From NCBI GenBank assembly GCA_036403155.1, contig DASWRM010000034.1, positions 62,001 to 126,000 on the forward strand: 64,000 nt of DNA. Direction: 5' to 3'. How positions within the stretch are numbered: position 1 is the first letter of the stretch; each line of letters begins with the position of its first letter. The position numbers were made by a program, and so were the translations under genes. A model generated the notes under the pieces. The model was not told where the DNA came from. It searched no databases and saw only the letters and a program-made list of their open reading frames with translations. Below are positions 19,041-26,957 of this stretch, in pieces. The DNA comes from Gaiellales bacterium (GTDB taxonomy: Bacteria; Actinomycetota; Thermoleophilia; Gaiellales; JAICJC01).

Positions 19041-20395
19041 CCGGATCGCTCGACGCGCTGGCCGAGCGGCTCGACCGCCGGCTGGCGGAGGCGCAGCGAC
19101 GCGACCGCGTCCCGGCTCTGTCGGCCGCCGTGGCGGCCGGCGGCGAGCAGACCTGGAGCAGGGCGATCGGGCTGGCAGACGTCGACGCGGGCCGGGGCGT
19201 GACGCCGGACGATCAGTTCCGGATCGGCTCGATCACCAAGGTCGTGACCGCGATCTGCGTGATGCAGCTCCGCGACGAGGGCGTGCTCGACCTCGACGAC
19301 GCGCTGTCCGACCACCTGCCGGCGCCGCAGCGCGGGCCGACCATCCGCCGGATGCTGTCCCACCTGTCGGGGCTGCAGAGGGAGCCGGTGGGAGACGTCT
19401 GGGCGACGATGCAGCTGCCCTCCATGGATGACCTGGTGGAGATGCTGCCGAACGCCGAGCTCGTCCTGCGGCCCGGCGAGCAATGGCACTACTCCAACCT
19501 CGCATTCGGGCTGCTGGGGGCGATCGTGCAGGAGAAGCGCGGGCGGCCGTACCCCGAGGTGATTCGCGAGCGGGTGCTCGACCCGCTCGGCATGCACCGC
19601 ACCACCTGGCTGCCGGAGCACCCACATGCGGTCGGATATCTGGTCGATCCGTACGCCGACACGGTGCGGGTCGAGGAGCCGATCTTCTCGGAGGGCTTCG
19701 GGCCTTCGGGGCAGCTCTGGAGCACGCCGGCGGACCTGCTGCGGCTGGGCGGGTTCCTGGCCGCCCCGTCAGACGATGTGCTCAGGGCCGCCACCGTCGA
19801 TGAGATGCACCGGCTGCAGTCGATGTTCGACGAGGAGTGGACGCTCGGCTGGGGCCTCGGCGTGGCGCTCTACCGCTCGGGCGACCGCTTCGCCTCCGGC
19901 CACGACGGCGCCATGCCGGGATTCCTCGCTGCGCTGATGGTCGACCGGAAGCGCCGCCTGGCCGTCGCCGCCCTTGGCAACTCGGGCGCGCGCAACGACC
20001 CGCATGCGCTGGCGTCCGGGCTGCTCGACGACGCCCGAGAGCTCGTCCCCGAAGGGCACGAGGCGTGGCGCCCAGGCGACCCGCCGCCGTCCGAGCTTGC
20101 GGGCGTGCTGGGCCGCTGGTGGAGCGAGGGCGAGGAGTTCGTGTTCAGCCACCGGGACGGGAAGCTGCACGCGCGGTGGGCAGGCTCGTCGGAGGACAGC
20201 CCGCCCGCGGTGTTCCAAGCCGACGGCCCCGACCGCTACCGCGGCATCTCGGGGCGCGAGCGGGGAGAACTGCTGGCGGTGCTGCGGGACGGCTCCGGCC
20301 GGGTGCGCGAGCTGCGCTGGGCGGGCTATCCGTTCACCCGCGATGCGGCGGTGTTCGGGGCGAGCGACGACGCCCGCCCCGGCCAACCCACCTAG
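19037..20395 (+). CDS. Serine hydrolase, class C beta-lactamase / penicillin-binding-like family
   Basis: 452 residues. The three active-site motifs are present: Ser65-x-x-Lys68 in GSITKVV, Tyr152-Ser-Asn154 in WHYSN, and His290-Asp-Gly292 in GHDGAMPGF in place of KTG. A C-terminal domain of about 110 residues (from WRPGDPPPSELAGVL) resembles the lipocalin-like domain often fused to these hydrolases. No signal peptide is seen, so it is probably an intracellular esterase or peptidase rather than a true beta-lactamase. Starts with GTG in a GTGA overlap with the ASCH gene. Its stop shares the tetranucleotide CTAG with the stop of the convergent gene. Confidence 0.83.
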   Translation: MTGSLDALAERLDRRLAEAQRRDRVPALSAAVAAGGEQTWSRAIGLADVDAGRGVTPDDQFRIGSITKVVTAICVMQLRDEGVLDLDDALSDHLPAPQRGPTIRRMLSHLSGLQREPVGDVWATMQLPSMDDLVEMLPNAELVLRPGEQWHYSNLAFGLLGAIVQEKRGRPYPEVIRERVLDPLGMHRTTWLPEHPHAVGYLVDPYADTVRVEEPIFSEGFGPSGQLWSTPADLLRLGGFLAAPSDDVLRAATVDEMHRLQSMFDEEWTLGWGLGVALYRSGDRFASGHDGAMPGFLAALMVDRKRRLAVAALGNSGARNDPHALASGLLDDARELVPEGHEAWRPGDPPPSELAGVLGRWWSEGEEFVFSHRDGKLHARWAGSSEDSPPAVFQADGPDRYRGISGRERGELLAVLRDGSGRVRELRWAGYPFTRDAAVFGASDDARPGQPT

Positions 20396-21579
20396 GCGGT
20401 CAGGCGGGAGGTGCCGGCGGCCAGGTCGGCCGAGATTGCGAGGAAGATGCCGGTGAGCGACGTGGGGTTCGGCTCGGCGAAGTAATTGCCGGGCGAGGCG
20501 ATCTGCTGCAGCGCGGCGTTCGCGAGGATGGCGGGCTGCTCCTTCGCACCGCTCTGCGCCTGGCAGTCGAGCGCCCCTGCGCCGTTCAGGTCGTAGGCCA
20601 CCGAATAGAGCAGGATGCCGGCGGCCTTCGCCGCCGAAGCGATGTTGACCGCGGTGCGGCACGGCTGGGTGCGGTAGGGGCTCGTGGCCGGAAGGTATGT
20701 CGGCCCCGTGTTGGCAGCACCGTCGGACAGGAACACGACCACCTTCTGCACGCCCGGCCGGCCGTGGGCGTCGAGCTCGGCCTTCGCCACATCGAGCGCG
20801 TTCGCATACGCGGTGCCGCCGCCGGCCTGGACGCAGCGGAGCGTGCGGACGAGATTGCTCGTGGGATTCAGCGCGCCGCCCGCCGAGCGGTAGTCGGACG
20901 ACAGCCCGACGAGCAGGTAGGGCGCGGTCGGGCTGTTGTAATTCGACGTCGTCGCCACCGAGCAGGCCGTGCCGATGCTGGCGGCCGGCGGAAGCACCGC
21001 GAGGCCGACACGGTCGACCGTCGGATCCATCGTGCCCAGGAACGCCTCCACGCCCTTCTCCGCGTTGTAGAGCTTCTGGCCCTGCATCGAGCCGGTGCGA
21101 TCGAGCACGACCATCACGTCGAGCGGCCGGGCTCCGCACGGCGAGCATGCCTGTGCGTGCACCTTGACCGGGATCGAATCGATGCCGAGCAGGCCGAGGA
21201 ACGTCGTCTTCACCTCGGCGCTCTGGTCGACCGTGACCGTGTTCGCCGGGTTGCAGAACTGCGGGCCCGTGCTGCAGTTCGCCGACACGTTCAGGTGGAC
21301 GTTCTGCGTGCCTGCGATCGGATTGCGGCCGCCTCCCTCTCCGCTGTAGGCGTGCGCCGTCGCGATCGCAAGCGAGGGATCGGGCAGCCGGTCGGCCGCC
21401 GCGGTGGCGGCCGCGTCAGTCGAAGCCTGGAGCTGGCCGCGGACGCGGTACGCATTCCCGAGGTCGATCACCGCGCCCGCCATCAGGAGCAGCACGAACA
21501 TATAGGCGACGATCAGCGGCAGCGCCTGGCCGCGCTGGGAGCCGGCGCTGGGGGAGGGATAATCGGTATACCGGAGCAT
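20392..21579 (-). CDS. TadE/TadG-like pilus protein with von Willebrand A domain
   Basis: 395 residues. The N-terminus GSQRGQALPLIVAYMFVLLLMAGAVIDLGN is the TadE/TadG anchor (G-Q-A-x-P then one hydrophobic helix, about residues 13-45). The rest contains a VWA domain with a MIDAS-like motif DVMVVLDRTGSMQG near residue 160 and KVVVFLSDGAANTG further on. Eight or more extracytoplasmic Cys suggest disulfides. Such proteins accompany Flp/Tad pili, but no other tad gene is nearby. A weak near-match to a -10 box (TACACC) lies 6 bases before ATG 21579. Confidence 0.8.
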   Translation of the reverse strand: MLRYTDYPSPSAGSQRGQALPLIVAYMFVLLLMAGAVIDLGNAYRVRGQLQASTDAAATAAADRLPDPSLAIATAHAYSGEGGGRNPIAGTQNVHLNVSANCSTGPQFCNPANTVTVDQSAEVKTTFLGLLGIDSIPVKVHAQACSPCGARPLDVMVVLDRTGSMQGQKLYNAEKGVEAFLGTMDPTVDRVGLAVLPPAASIGTACSVATTSNYNSPTAPYLLVGLSSDYRSAGGALNPTSNLVRTLRCVQAGGGTAYANALDVAKAELDAHGRPGVQKVVVFLSDGAANTGPTYLPATSPYRTQPCRTAVNIASAAKAAGILLYSVAYDLNGAGALDCQAQSGAKEQPAILANAALQQIASPGNYFAEPNPTSLTGIFLAISADLAAGTSRLTA

Positions 21580-21611
21580 GTGTCCGGTGTACGGGCGCCG
21601 GGGTGAGCCAG

Positions 21612-21633
21612 AAATCCCCCAATCGGGGGTTTA
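21612..21633. terminator. Short G+C hairpin between two minus-strand genes
   Basis: CCCCC, loop AATC, GGGGG flanked by A- and T-rich bases (AAAT before, TTTA after). It lies 28 bases downstream of the GGDEF-like gene stop and just upstream of the TadG-like gene, fitting a terminator for the former. Confidence 0.5.
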
Positions 21634-21661
21634 GCGTTCCCGCGTGGAACGAGAAGCGGTG

Positions 21662-22312
21662 TTACTCGCCGAAGGCTTCGTCGTCCCAGACGGCCATCGA
21701 GACCGTCACCGTGCCCGCCTTGGGCTCCTCCCGGCGCACCGCGCGCCGCGCGCTGCGAAGCGCCGATCCGGCGCGCTCGACCAGCTCGTCGAAGCCCTCC
21801 GCGTGGGCCGGGCACGCCGCGATGCCGACCGCGGCCTGAGGCTGCAGTCCGTTCGGCGACCGCACCCGCGCCATGGCGCGGAGCACGCGCTCCGCCGCGA
21901 CCGAGGCACTCCGGCTGTCGGTCTCGGCCATGATCACGCCGAACTCCGTCCCGCCGACGCGGCACGCGACGTCGAGCGCCCGCACGCTGCCGCCGATCGA
22001 GCTGCCGAGCAGGCGCATCGCCTCGTGCGTGTCGTCGCCCTCCTCCTCGAGGCCGTCGACGGATGCGAGGGCCAGGGCGACCGGCCGGCCATAGGTGCGG
22101 GAGCGCTCGATCTCGCGCGTGAGCGCCTCGACGAAGTGCCGGCTGTTCCAGAGGCCGGTACCGGCATCGCGCCGCTCGAGCATCGCCGCTTCGCCGCGGA
22201 GCCGCTCGACCTCCGCCTCCATCGCGGCAGCGCGCCGCCGCTCGCGCACGGCAAGGACGAGGGCCGACGCAAGCGCGCCGACGAGAAAGGCAATCAGGGC
22301 GTAGACGATCAC
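21662..22312 (-). CDS. Membrane-anchored degenerate GGDEF-domain protein
   Basis: 216 residues: one N-terminal transmembrane helix (about 2-22), a short coiled coil (about 25-48), then a GGDEF-like domain opening with DAGTGLWNSRHF. The active-site motif reads GGTEF (residues 120-124) instead of GGDEF, so one metal-binding acidic residue is lost and cyclic-di-GMP synthesis is doubtful. It may bind nucleotide or serve as a structural domain. GTG 22312 overlaps the stop of the zinc-ribbon gene (GTGA), so both are made from one mRNA. Confidence 0.75.
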   Translation of the reverse strand: MIVYALIAFLVGALASALVLAVRERRRAAAMEAEVERLRGEAAMLERRDAGTGLWNSRHFVEALTREIERSRTYGRPVALALASVDGLEEEGDDTHEAMRLLGSSIGGSVRALDVACRVGGTEFGVIMAETDSRSASVAAERVLRAMARVRSPNGLQPQAAVGIAACPAHAEGFDELVERAGSALRSARRAVRREEPKAGTVTVSMAVWDDEAFGE

Positions 22313-22635
22313 CGGGACCTGGTCACGTTATCGCCGGGAACCTCCGCCGCGTCAACAACCGCCGCATCGCCGGCCACCTTCTCGGGCTTGCGGCGGATCT
22401 CGACGCCGAACAGCTCCGGTGCGCGGAGCGGCTCGCCGCATCGCCGGCACGTGATGCCCATCAGCGACACGATCGGCTCGTCGCACGCCGGGCAGGCGGA
22501 CAGCACGCGGCCACCGCAGTCCGGGCAGACCTCCGGAATGCTGTGCTCGCCGCCACCCATGAAGCGCCGCCCCCAACCGCAGCCGAGGCAGAACGCGCAG
22601 CGGTCGCCAAGCTCGCGGTTGCGGTCGTACCCCAT
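22309..22635 (-). CDS. Multi-zinc-ribbon small protein
   Basis: 108 residues with nine cysteines in ribbon spacing: CAFCLGC (13-19), CPDC (37-40), CPAC (48-51) and CRRC (63-66). These form probably two zinc ribbons. The last ~35 residues are charged and probably disordered. I do not recognise a named family. Coupled to the GGDEF-like membrane protein downstream, and preceded by a leaderless promoter, so the two may work together at the membrane. Confidence 0.65.
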   Translation of the reverse strand: MGYDRNRELGDRCAFCLGCGWGRRFMGGGEHSIPEVCPDCGGRVLSACPACDEPIVSLMGITCRRCGEPLRAPELFGVEIRRKPEKVAGDAAVVDAAEVPGDNVTRSR

Positions 22636-22641
22636 GCACTC

Positions 22642-22647
22642 ATCCTA
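22642..22647 (-). promoter_or_regulatory. -10 box of a leaderless promoter (zinc-ribbon gene)
   Basis: TAGGAT on the minus strand, 6 bases before ATG 22635. Confidence 0.6.
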
Positions 22648-22701
22648 CGGACTGGCTGCAGAACGCGCCAAACGAGTGAGGACGGAGTCCGCCCCACGGG
22701 G

Positions 22702-22707
22702 TAGACT
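22702..22707 (+). promoter_or_regulatory. -10 box of the dehydrogenase-lipoate operon
   Basis: TAGACT, 10 bases before ATG 22718. The short gap holds GGAAAGG, so initiation could use either a very short leader or none. Confidence 0.6.
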
Positions 22708-22717
22708 CCTGGAAAGG

Positions 22718-23764
22718 ATGGCAGTCGCCAGAGAAGCCACGCCGGTCGAGTCCGCGGAGGACGTGAAGCAGGCCGACCTCGACAGCGAGGACCTCCTCCA
22801 GATCTACCGCACGATGCTGATCACCCGCGGGATCGAGGAACGAGGGCACATCCTCTACCGGCAGGGCAAGATCCCCGGCAGCTTCTACACCGGCCGCGGC
22901 AATGAGGCGGCGAGCGTGGGCGTCGCGACGGCCATGCACGCCGACGACGTCGGAACGCCGATCCAGCGCGACATGGGCGTGCACGTGGCACGCGGGACGG
23001 AGCCGTGGCGCATCTTCGCGCAGTACATGGGCCGGGAGGACGGACTGGCAGCCGGGCGGGACGGCAACGTCCACATGGCGGACATCCGCCTCGGCCTGGT
23101 CGCGATGGTGAGCCACCTGCCCGCGCTGATGCCGGTCGCGGTCGGCTGCGCGCTGGCGTTCCAGATCCGCCGCGAGCCGCGCGTCGCCGTCGCCTGGTCG
23201 GGGGACGGCGCGATGGCGCGCGGGGACGCGCACGAGGCCATGAACTTCGCGGCCGTCCGGAGGCTCCCGGTCGTCTTCATCGTGGACAACAACCAGTACG
23301 CGTACTCGACGCCGAACCGGCTGGAGTTCGCGATCGACCATCTCGCCGACCGCGCGGCCGCGTACGGCTTCGAGGGCGTCGTGATCGACGGGACGGACGT
23401 CCTGACGGTGTACCGGGAGGCACACGCCGCGATCGAGAAGGCGCGGGCCGGCGGCGGACCGACGCTGCTCGAGCTGGTCACGCTGCGGATGGAGGGCCAC
23501 GCCGTTCACGACGACGCCTTCTACGTCCCGCGCGAGAAGCTCGAAGAGTGGTCGCGGAAGGATCCGATCGAGCGCTACCGCCGCTGGCTGAAGCAGACCG
23601 GCGTGCTGAGCGAGTCGGGCGACGACGAGATCACCGTCGAGGTGAAGAAGCTGCTGAACGACGCGATGAAGCGCGCGGACGAGAGCCGGCTGCCGGATCC
23701 GGACGCTCTCGAGACCGGCGTGTACGCCGAGCCCGACGAACTGGACACACCCCACCACCGCTAG
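22718..23764 (+). CDS. pdhA: 2-oxoacid dehydrogenase E1 component, alpha subunit
   Basis: 348 residues. The thiamine-diphosphate motif is complete: GDGAMARG at 162-169 through NN at 191-192 (SGDGAMARGDAHEAMNF ... VDNNQYAYS). It decarboxylates a 2-oxoacid and passes the acyl group to the lipoyl arm of E2. The family covers pyruvate, branched-chain and acetoin dehydrogenases; the sequence alone does not settle which. First gene of a five-gene run ending in lipB and lipA. An in-frame open stretch extends far upstream but has no promoter or SD there; ATG 22718 has both. Confidence 0.88.
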   Translation: MAVAREATPVESAEDVKQADLDSEDLLQIYRTMLITRGIEERGHILYRQGKIPGSFYTGRGNEAASVGVATAMHADDVGTPIQRDMGVHVARGTEPWRIFAQYMGREDGLAAGRDGNVHMADIRLGLVAMVSHLPALMPVAVGCALAFQIRREPRVAVAWSGDGAMARGDAHEAMNFAAVRRLPVVFIVDNNQYAYSTPNRLEFAIDHLADRAAAYGFEGVVIDGTDVLTVYREAHAAIEKARAGGGPTLLELVTLRMEGHAVHDDAFYVPREKLEEWSRKDPIERYRRWLKQTGVLSESGDDEITVEVKKLLNDAMKRADESRLPDPDALETGVYAEPDELDTPHHR

Positions 23765-23786
23765 CCGGAAGACGAAGGACGGACAG

Positions 23787-24764
23787 TTGGCGACAAAGAC
23801 GTACCTGCAGGCGATCTCGGACGGGCTGCGCGAGGAGATGCGACGCGATTCGCGTGTGTTCCTGATCGGCGAGGACATCGGGGTCTACGGCGGAGCGTTC
23901 AAGGTGACGCAGGGCTTCCAGCAGGAGTTCGGCGAGGATCGCGTGATCGACTCGCCGCTGGCCGAGACGGCGATCGCCGGCGCCTGCACCGGCGCGGCGC
24001 TGATGGGCATGCGGCCGGTCTGCGAAATGCAGTTCTCGGACTTCGTCTCGTGCGCGTTCGACCAGCTGGTCACCGTCGCGGCCAAGCAGCACTACCGGGT
24101 CGGCACGCCGGTGCCGATCGTCGTGCGCCTGCCGTCCGGCGGCGGGTTCTCAGGCGGGCCGTTCCACAGCCAGAACCCCGAGGGCTTCTTCGCCCACTGC
24201 CCCGGCCTCAAGATCGCCTGCCCGGCCACGCCGGCCGACGCGAAGGCGCTGATCATCGCCGCGATCCGCGACCCCAACCCGGTCCTCTACTTCGAGCACA
24301 AGCATCTCTACCGCCGCATCAAGGGCGAGGTGCCCGACGGCGACGTCGCCATCGAGTTCGGGAAGGCGCGCGTCCACCAGGAGGGCAGCGACCTCTCGAT
24401 CATCACCTACGGCGCGATGGTCTACACGGCCGAGGAAGCGGCGCGCGCGGCGGCCGAGAAGGACGGCACGTCGGTCGAGATCATCGATTTGCGCACGATC
24501 ACCCCGTGGGACAAGGAGGCGGTGCTCGCCTCCGCGGCGAAGACCTCCAAGGTGATCGTGCTGCACGAGGATACGCACACCAGCGGGTTCGGCGCCGAGG
24601 TTGCGGCGACGATCGGCGAAGAGGCGTTCGAGAGCCTGGACGCGCCGGTCATGCGCATCACCGCTCCGGACACGCCCGTTCCCTTCTCACCCCCGCTCGA
24701 GAAGGCGTTCCTGCCCCAGCCCGAAGACGTACTGGCGGGCATCGAGCGCCTCGCCGCCTATTGA
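23787..24764 (+). CDS. pdhB: 2-oxoacid dehydrogenase E1 component, beta subunit
   Basis: 325 residues starting at TTG 23787 with an upstream GAAGGACGG as probable ribosome site. Family motifs: FLIGEDIGVYGGAFKVTQGF, SPLAETAIAGACTGAALMG, the FSGGPFHSQNPEGFFAHCPGLK loop and the C-terminal half IIDLRTITPWDKEAV and HEDTHTSGFGAEV. Forms an alpha2-beta2 heterotetramer with the preceding gene product. The TTG start is unusual beside ATG neighbours and may lower its translation relative to alpha. Confidence 0.9.
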   Translation: MATKTYLQAISDGLREEMRRDSRVFLIGEDIGVYGGAFKVTQGFQQEFGEDRVIDSPLAETAIAGACTGAALMGMRPVCEMQFSDFVSCAFDQLVTVAAKQHYRVGTPVPIVVRLPSGGGFSGGPFHSQNPEGFFAHCPGLKIACPATPADAKALIIAAIRDPNPVLYFEHKHLYRRIKGEVPDGDVAIEFGKARVHQEGSDLSIITYGAMVYTAEEAARAAAEKDGTSVEIIDLRTITPWDKEAVLASAAKTSKVIVLHEDTHTSGFGAEVAATIGEEAFESLDAPVMRITAPDTPVPFSPPLEKAFLPQPEDVLAGIERLAAY

Positions 24765-24789
24765 TCTCACCATCCGAGGAGCCGCCTTC

Positions 24790-26289
24790 ATGGCCACAGG
24801 AACCGTCGTCGATGTCGTGATGCCCCAGATGGGGGTGAGCGTGTCCGAGGGGACGATCACCCGCTGGACGAAGCAGGTCGGAGAGCACATCGAGGCCGAC
24901 GAGACGATCGTGGAGATCTCCACCGACAAGGTCGACACCGAGGTGCCGTCCCCCGTCAGCGGCGTCGTGCGCGAGATCCTCGCCAACGAGGGCGACACCG
25001 TCCCCGTCAACACGCGCATCGCCGTGATCGCAGCCGGCGACGAGGCGTCCGCCGGCCCGCCCGCGGCCGAAGCCCCCGCGCCGGCGTCGGACAACGCCGA
25101 GGAGACCCCGGCCACACCGCAGACCTCGCAGACGATGTCGGCGGGCGCCCCGCCGGCGCCGCAGCCGCCCGCCGCTGCACCGTCCACGGCGGCGCCGTCC
25201 GGCCGCAGCAACGGCGACGAGGACGACAGCTCCGGCCGCACGTTCATCTCGCCCGTGGTGGCCCGCATGCTTGCCGAGCACGGCCTCGACATCAACGCGA
25301 TCCCGGGCACGGGCCGCGGCGGGCGGGTCACGAAGAAGGACGTGCAGGCGTTCGTCGACGGGGGCGGCGCAGCCCCCGAGCCGGCCCCACCCGCGGTGCA
25401 CGACGTGCCGCACTTCGCACCTCCCGCCGAGGAGACGGTGGTCGTCGGCTCGCCGCCGCCGGCCCCGGCAGCGCCGCAGGCCGCCCCACCGCCGCAGGCC
25501 GCCCCGGCTCCTCCCCCCGCCGCGCCGCCCACCCCTGCACCGGCGGCCCAGCCGCTGGTCGCCTCCGGCAGCGACGAGGAGGTCTACCAGTTCAGCACCA
25601 TCCGCAAGGTGATCGCCCGGCACATGCGCCATTCGCTCGACACCGCGGCGCACGTGACCACCGTGGTGGAGGTCGACATGACGGGCGTCGTCAACCTGCG
25701 GCGGAAGTGGAAGCCCGAGTACCAGCAGCGCTACGGCGTGAACCTCACGTACATCCCGTTCATCGCCCGCGCCACGATCGATGCGATCGGCCGGTGGCCG
25801 TGGGTGAACGCCGAGGTGCGCGGCGAGACCGCGCTGATCAAGAAGTCGGTGAACCTCGGGATGGCGGTCGCGATCGACGACGCCAAGGGCCTGATGGTCC
25901 CGGTCATCCCGCACGCGGAGGAGATGAACCTGGTCGGCCTGTCGCGCGCGGTGATCGAGATGGCGGAGAAGGCTCGCACGAAGACGCTGACGCCCGACGA
26001 GATGGCGGGCGGATCGTTCACCATCACGAACCCCGGCGTGTTCGGAGCGCTGATGGGGACGCCGATCATTCCCGAAGGTCAGGTGGCGATCCTCGACGTC
26101 GAGGCGATCGTGAAGCGGCCGGTGGTGGTGAGCGATGCGCACGGCAACGACTCGATCGCGGTCCGGCACATGATGTTCCTCTGCCTGTCGTACGACCACC
26201 GGCTGGTGGACGGGGCGTACGCGGCCCAGTTCATGGCGCAGATCAAGCAGAACCTCGAGCGCTGGGACGAGCAGTCGTTCGGGCTGTGA
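24790..26289 (+). CDS. pdhC: Dihydrolipoamide acyltransferase (E2)
   Basis: 499 residues in three parts: one lipoyl domain (1-80) with the lipoylated Lys47 in STDKVDTE; a peripheral-subunit-binding domain (about 155-192, ISPVVARMLAEHGLDI and GTGRGGRVTKKDV); and the CoA-dependent acyltransferase domain (about 270-499) with catalytic His470 and Asp474 in YDHRLVDG. Linkers are long and Pro/Ala-rich, as usual. Builds the core of the complex. ATG 24790 follows E1 beta by 25 bases. No E3 gene is in the cluster, so a shared lipoamide dehydrogenase from elsewhere is needed. Confidence 0.93.
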   Translation: MATGTVVDVVMPQMGVSVSEGTITRWTKQVGEHIEADETIVEISTDKVDTEVPSPVSGVVREILANEGDTVPVNTRIAVIAAGDEASAGPPAAEAPAPASDNAEETPATPQTSQTMSAGAPPAPQPPAAAPSTAAPSGRSNGDEDDSSGRTFISPVVARMLAEHGLDINAIPGTGRGGRVTKKDVQAFVDGGGAAPEPAPPAVHDVPHFAPPAEETVVVGSPPPAPAAPQAAPPPQAAPAPPPAAPPTPAPAAQPLVASGSDEEVYQFSTIRKVIARHMRHSLDTAAHVTTVVEVDMTGVVNLRRKWKPEYQQRYGVNLTYIPFIARATIDAIGRWPWVNAEVRGETALIKKSVNLGMAVAIDDAKGLMVPVIPHAEEMNLVGLSRAVIEMAEKARTKTLTPDEMAGGSFTITNPGVFGALMGTPIIPEGQVAILDVEAIVKRPVVVSDAHGNDSIAVRHMMFLCLSYDHRLVDGAYAAQFMAQIKQNLERWDEQSFGL

Positions 26290-26957
26290 CGGGGGCGTAC
26301 CTCTACGAGCTGGGCGTCACGCCCTACGGCGAGGCGCTCGCGACGATGACCGAGCTGGCCGCGGCCCGGACGCAGGGCGCCATCCCGGACACCGTCATGC
26401 TCCTGGAGCACGACCCGGTGATCACGCTCGGGTCGCGGGCGGTGCGCGGCGAGGAGCTGCTGCTGGCGGCCGTCGAGTACACCCGGCGCGGCATCGAGGT
26501 GGTCGAAGTCAGCCGCGGCGGCCGTTCCACCTATCACGGCCCCGGCCAGCTCGTCTGCTATCCGGTGCTCGACCTGCGCCAGCGGGGCAAGGACCTTCAC
26601 CGCTACGTCGCCGACCTGGAGCGAACGGTGATCGACACGCTCACCGCGTTCGGCCTCGAGGGCCGCGTGGTCGAGGGGGATCACGCGAGCGGCGTATGGG
26701 TGGGTGACCGCAAGATCGCCTCCATCGGCGTGCGCTGCGCGCGGTGGATCACGACGCACGGCGTGTCGCTGAACGCGAGCCTCGACCTGGACGTCTACGA
26801 CCTGTTCGACGCGTGCGGGCTGGGCGGTGCCGATTTCACGTCGCTGGCAGCCGAGACGGGGCGAGACGTGGGCGTCGAGGATCTGCGGCCGGCGTTTCGT
26901 GAGGCGTTCGAGAACGTGTTCCAGGTCTCGTTCGACCCGCTGCCGGCGGCGGTCTGA
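26286..26957 (+). CDS. lipB: Octanoyl-[acyl carrier protein]:protein octanoyltransferase LipB
   Basis: 223 residues. Family motif RGGRSTYHGPGQLVCYPV (78-95), catalytic Lys143 in DRKIASIGVR and catalytic Cys177 in DACGLGGADF. Moves an octanoyl group from ACP onto the lipoyl-domain lysine of E2. GTG 26286 overlaps the E2 stop codon (GTGA), and its own stop overlaps lipA (TGATG), so cofactor synthesis is locked to E2 translation. Confidence 0.96.
   Translation: MTGAYLYELGVTPYGEALATMTELAAARTQGAIPDTVMLLEHDPVITLGSRAVRGEELLLAAVEYTRRGIEVVEVSRGGRSTYHGPGQLVCYPVLDLRQRGKDLHRYVADLERTVIDTLTAFGLEGRVVEGDHASGVWVGDRKIASIGVRCARWITTHGVSLNASLDLDVYDLFDACGLGGADFTSLAAETGRDVGVEDLRPAFREAFENVFQVSFDPLPAAV

Noticed and set aside
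19037-20395. Antibiotic-resistance beta-lactamase
   Set aside because: Although the S-x-x-K and Y-S-N motifs are present, there is no signal peptide and the third motif is H-D-G; most members with this form are esterases or peptidases.
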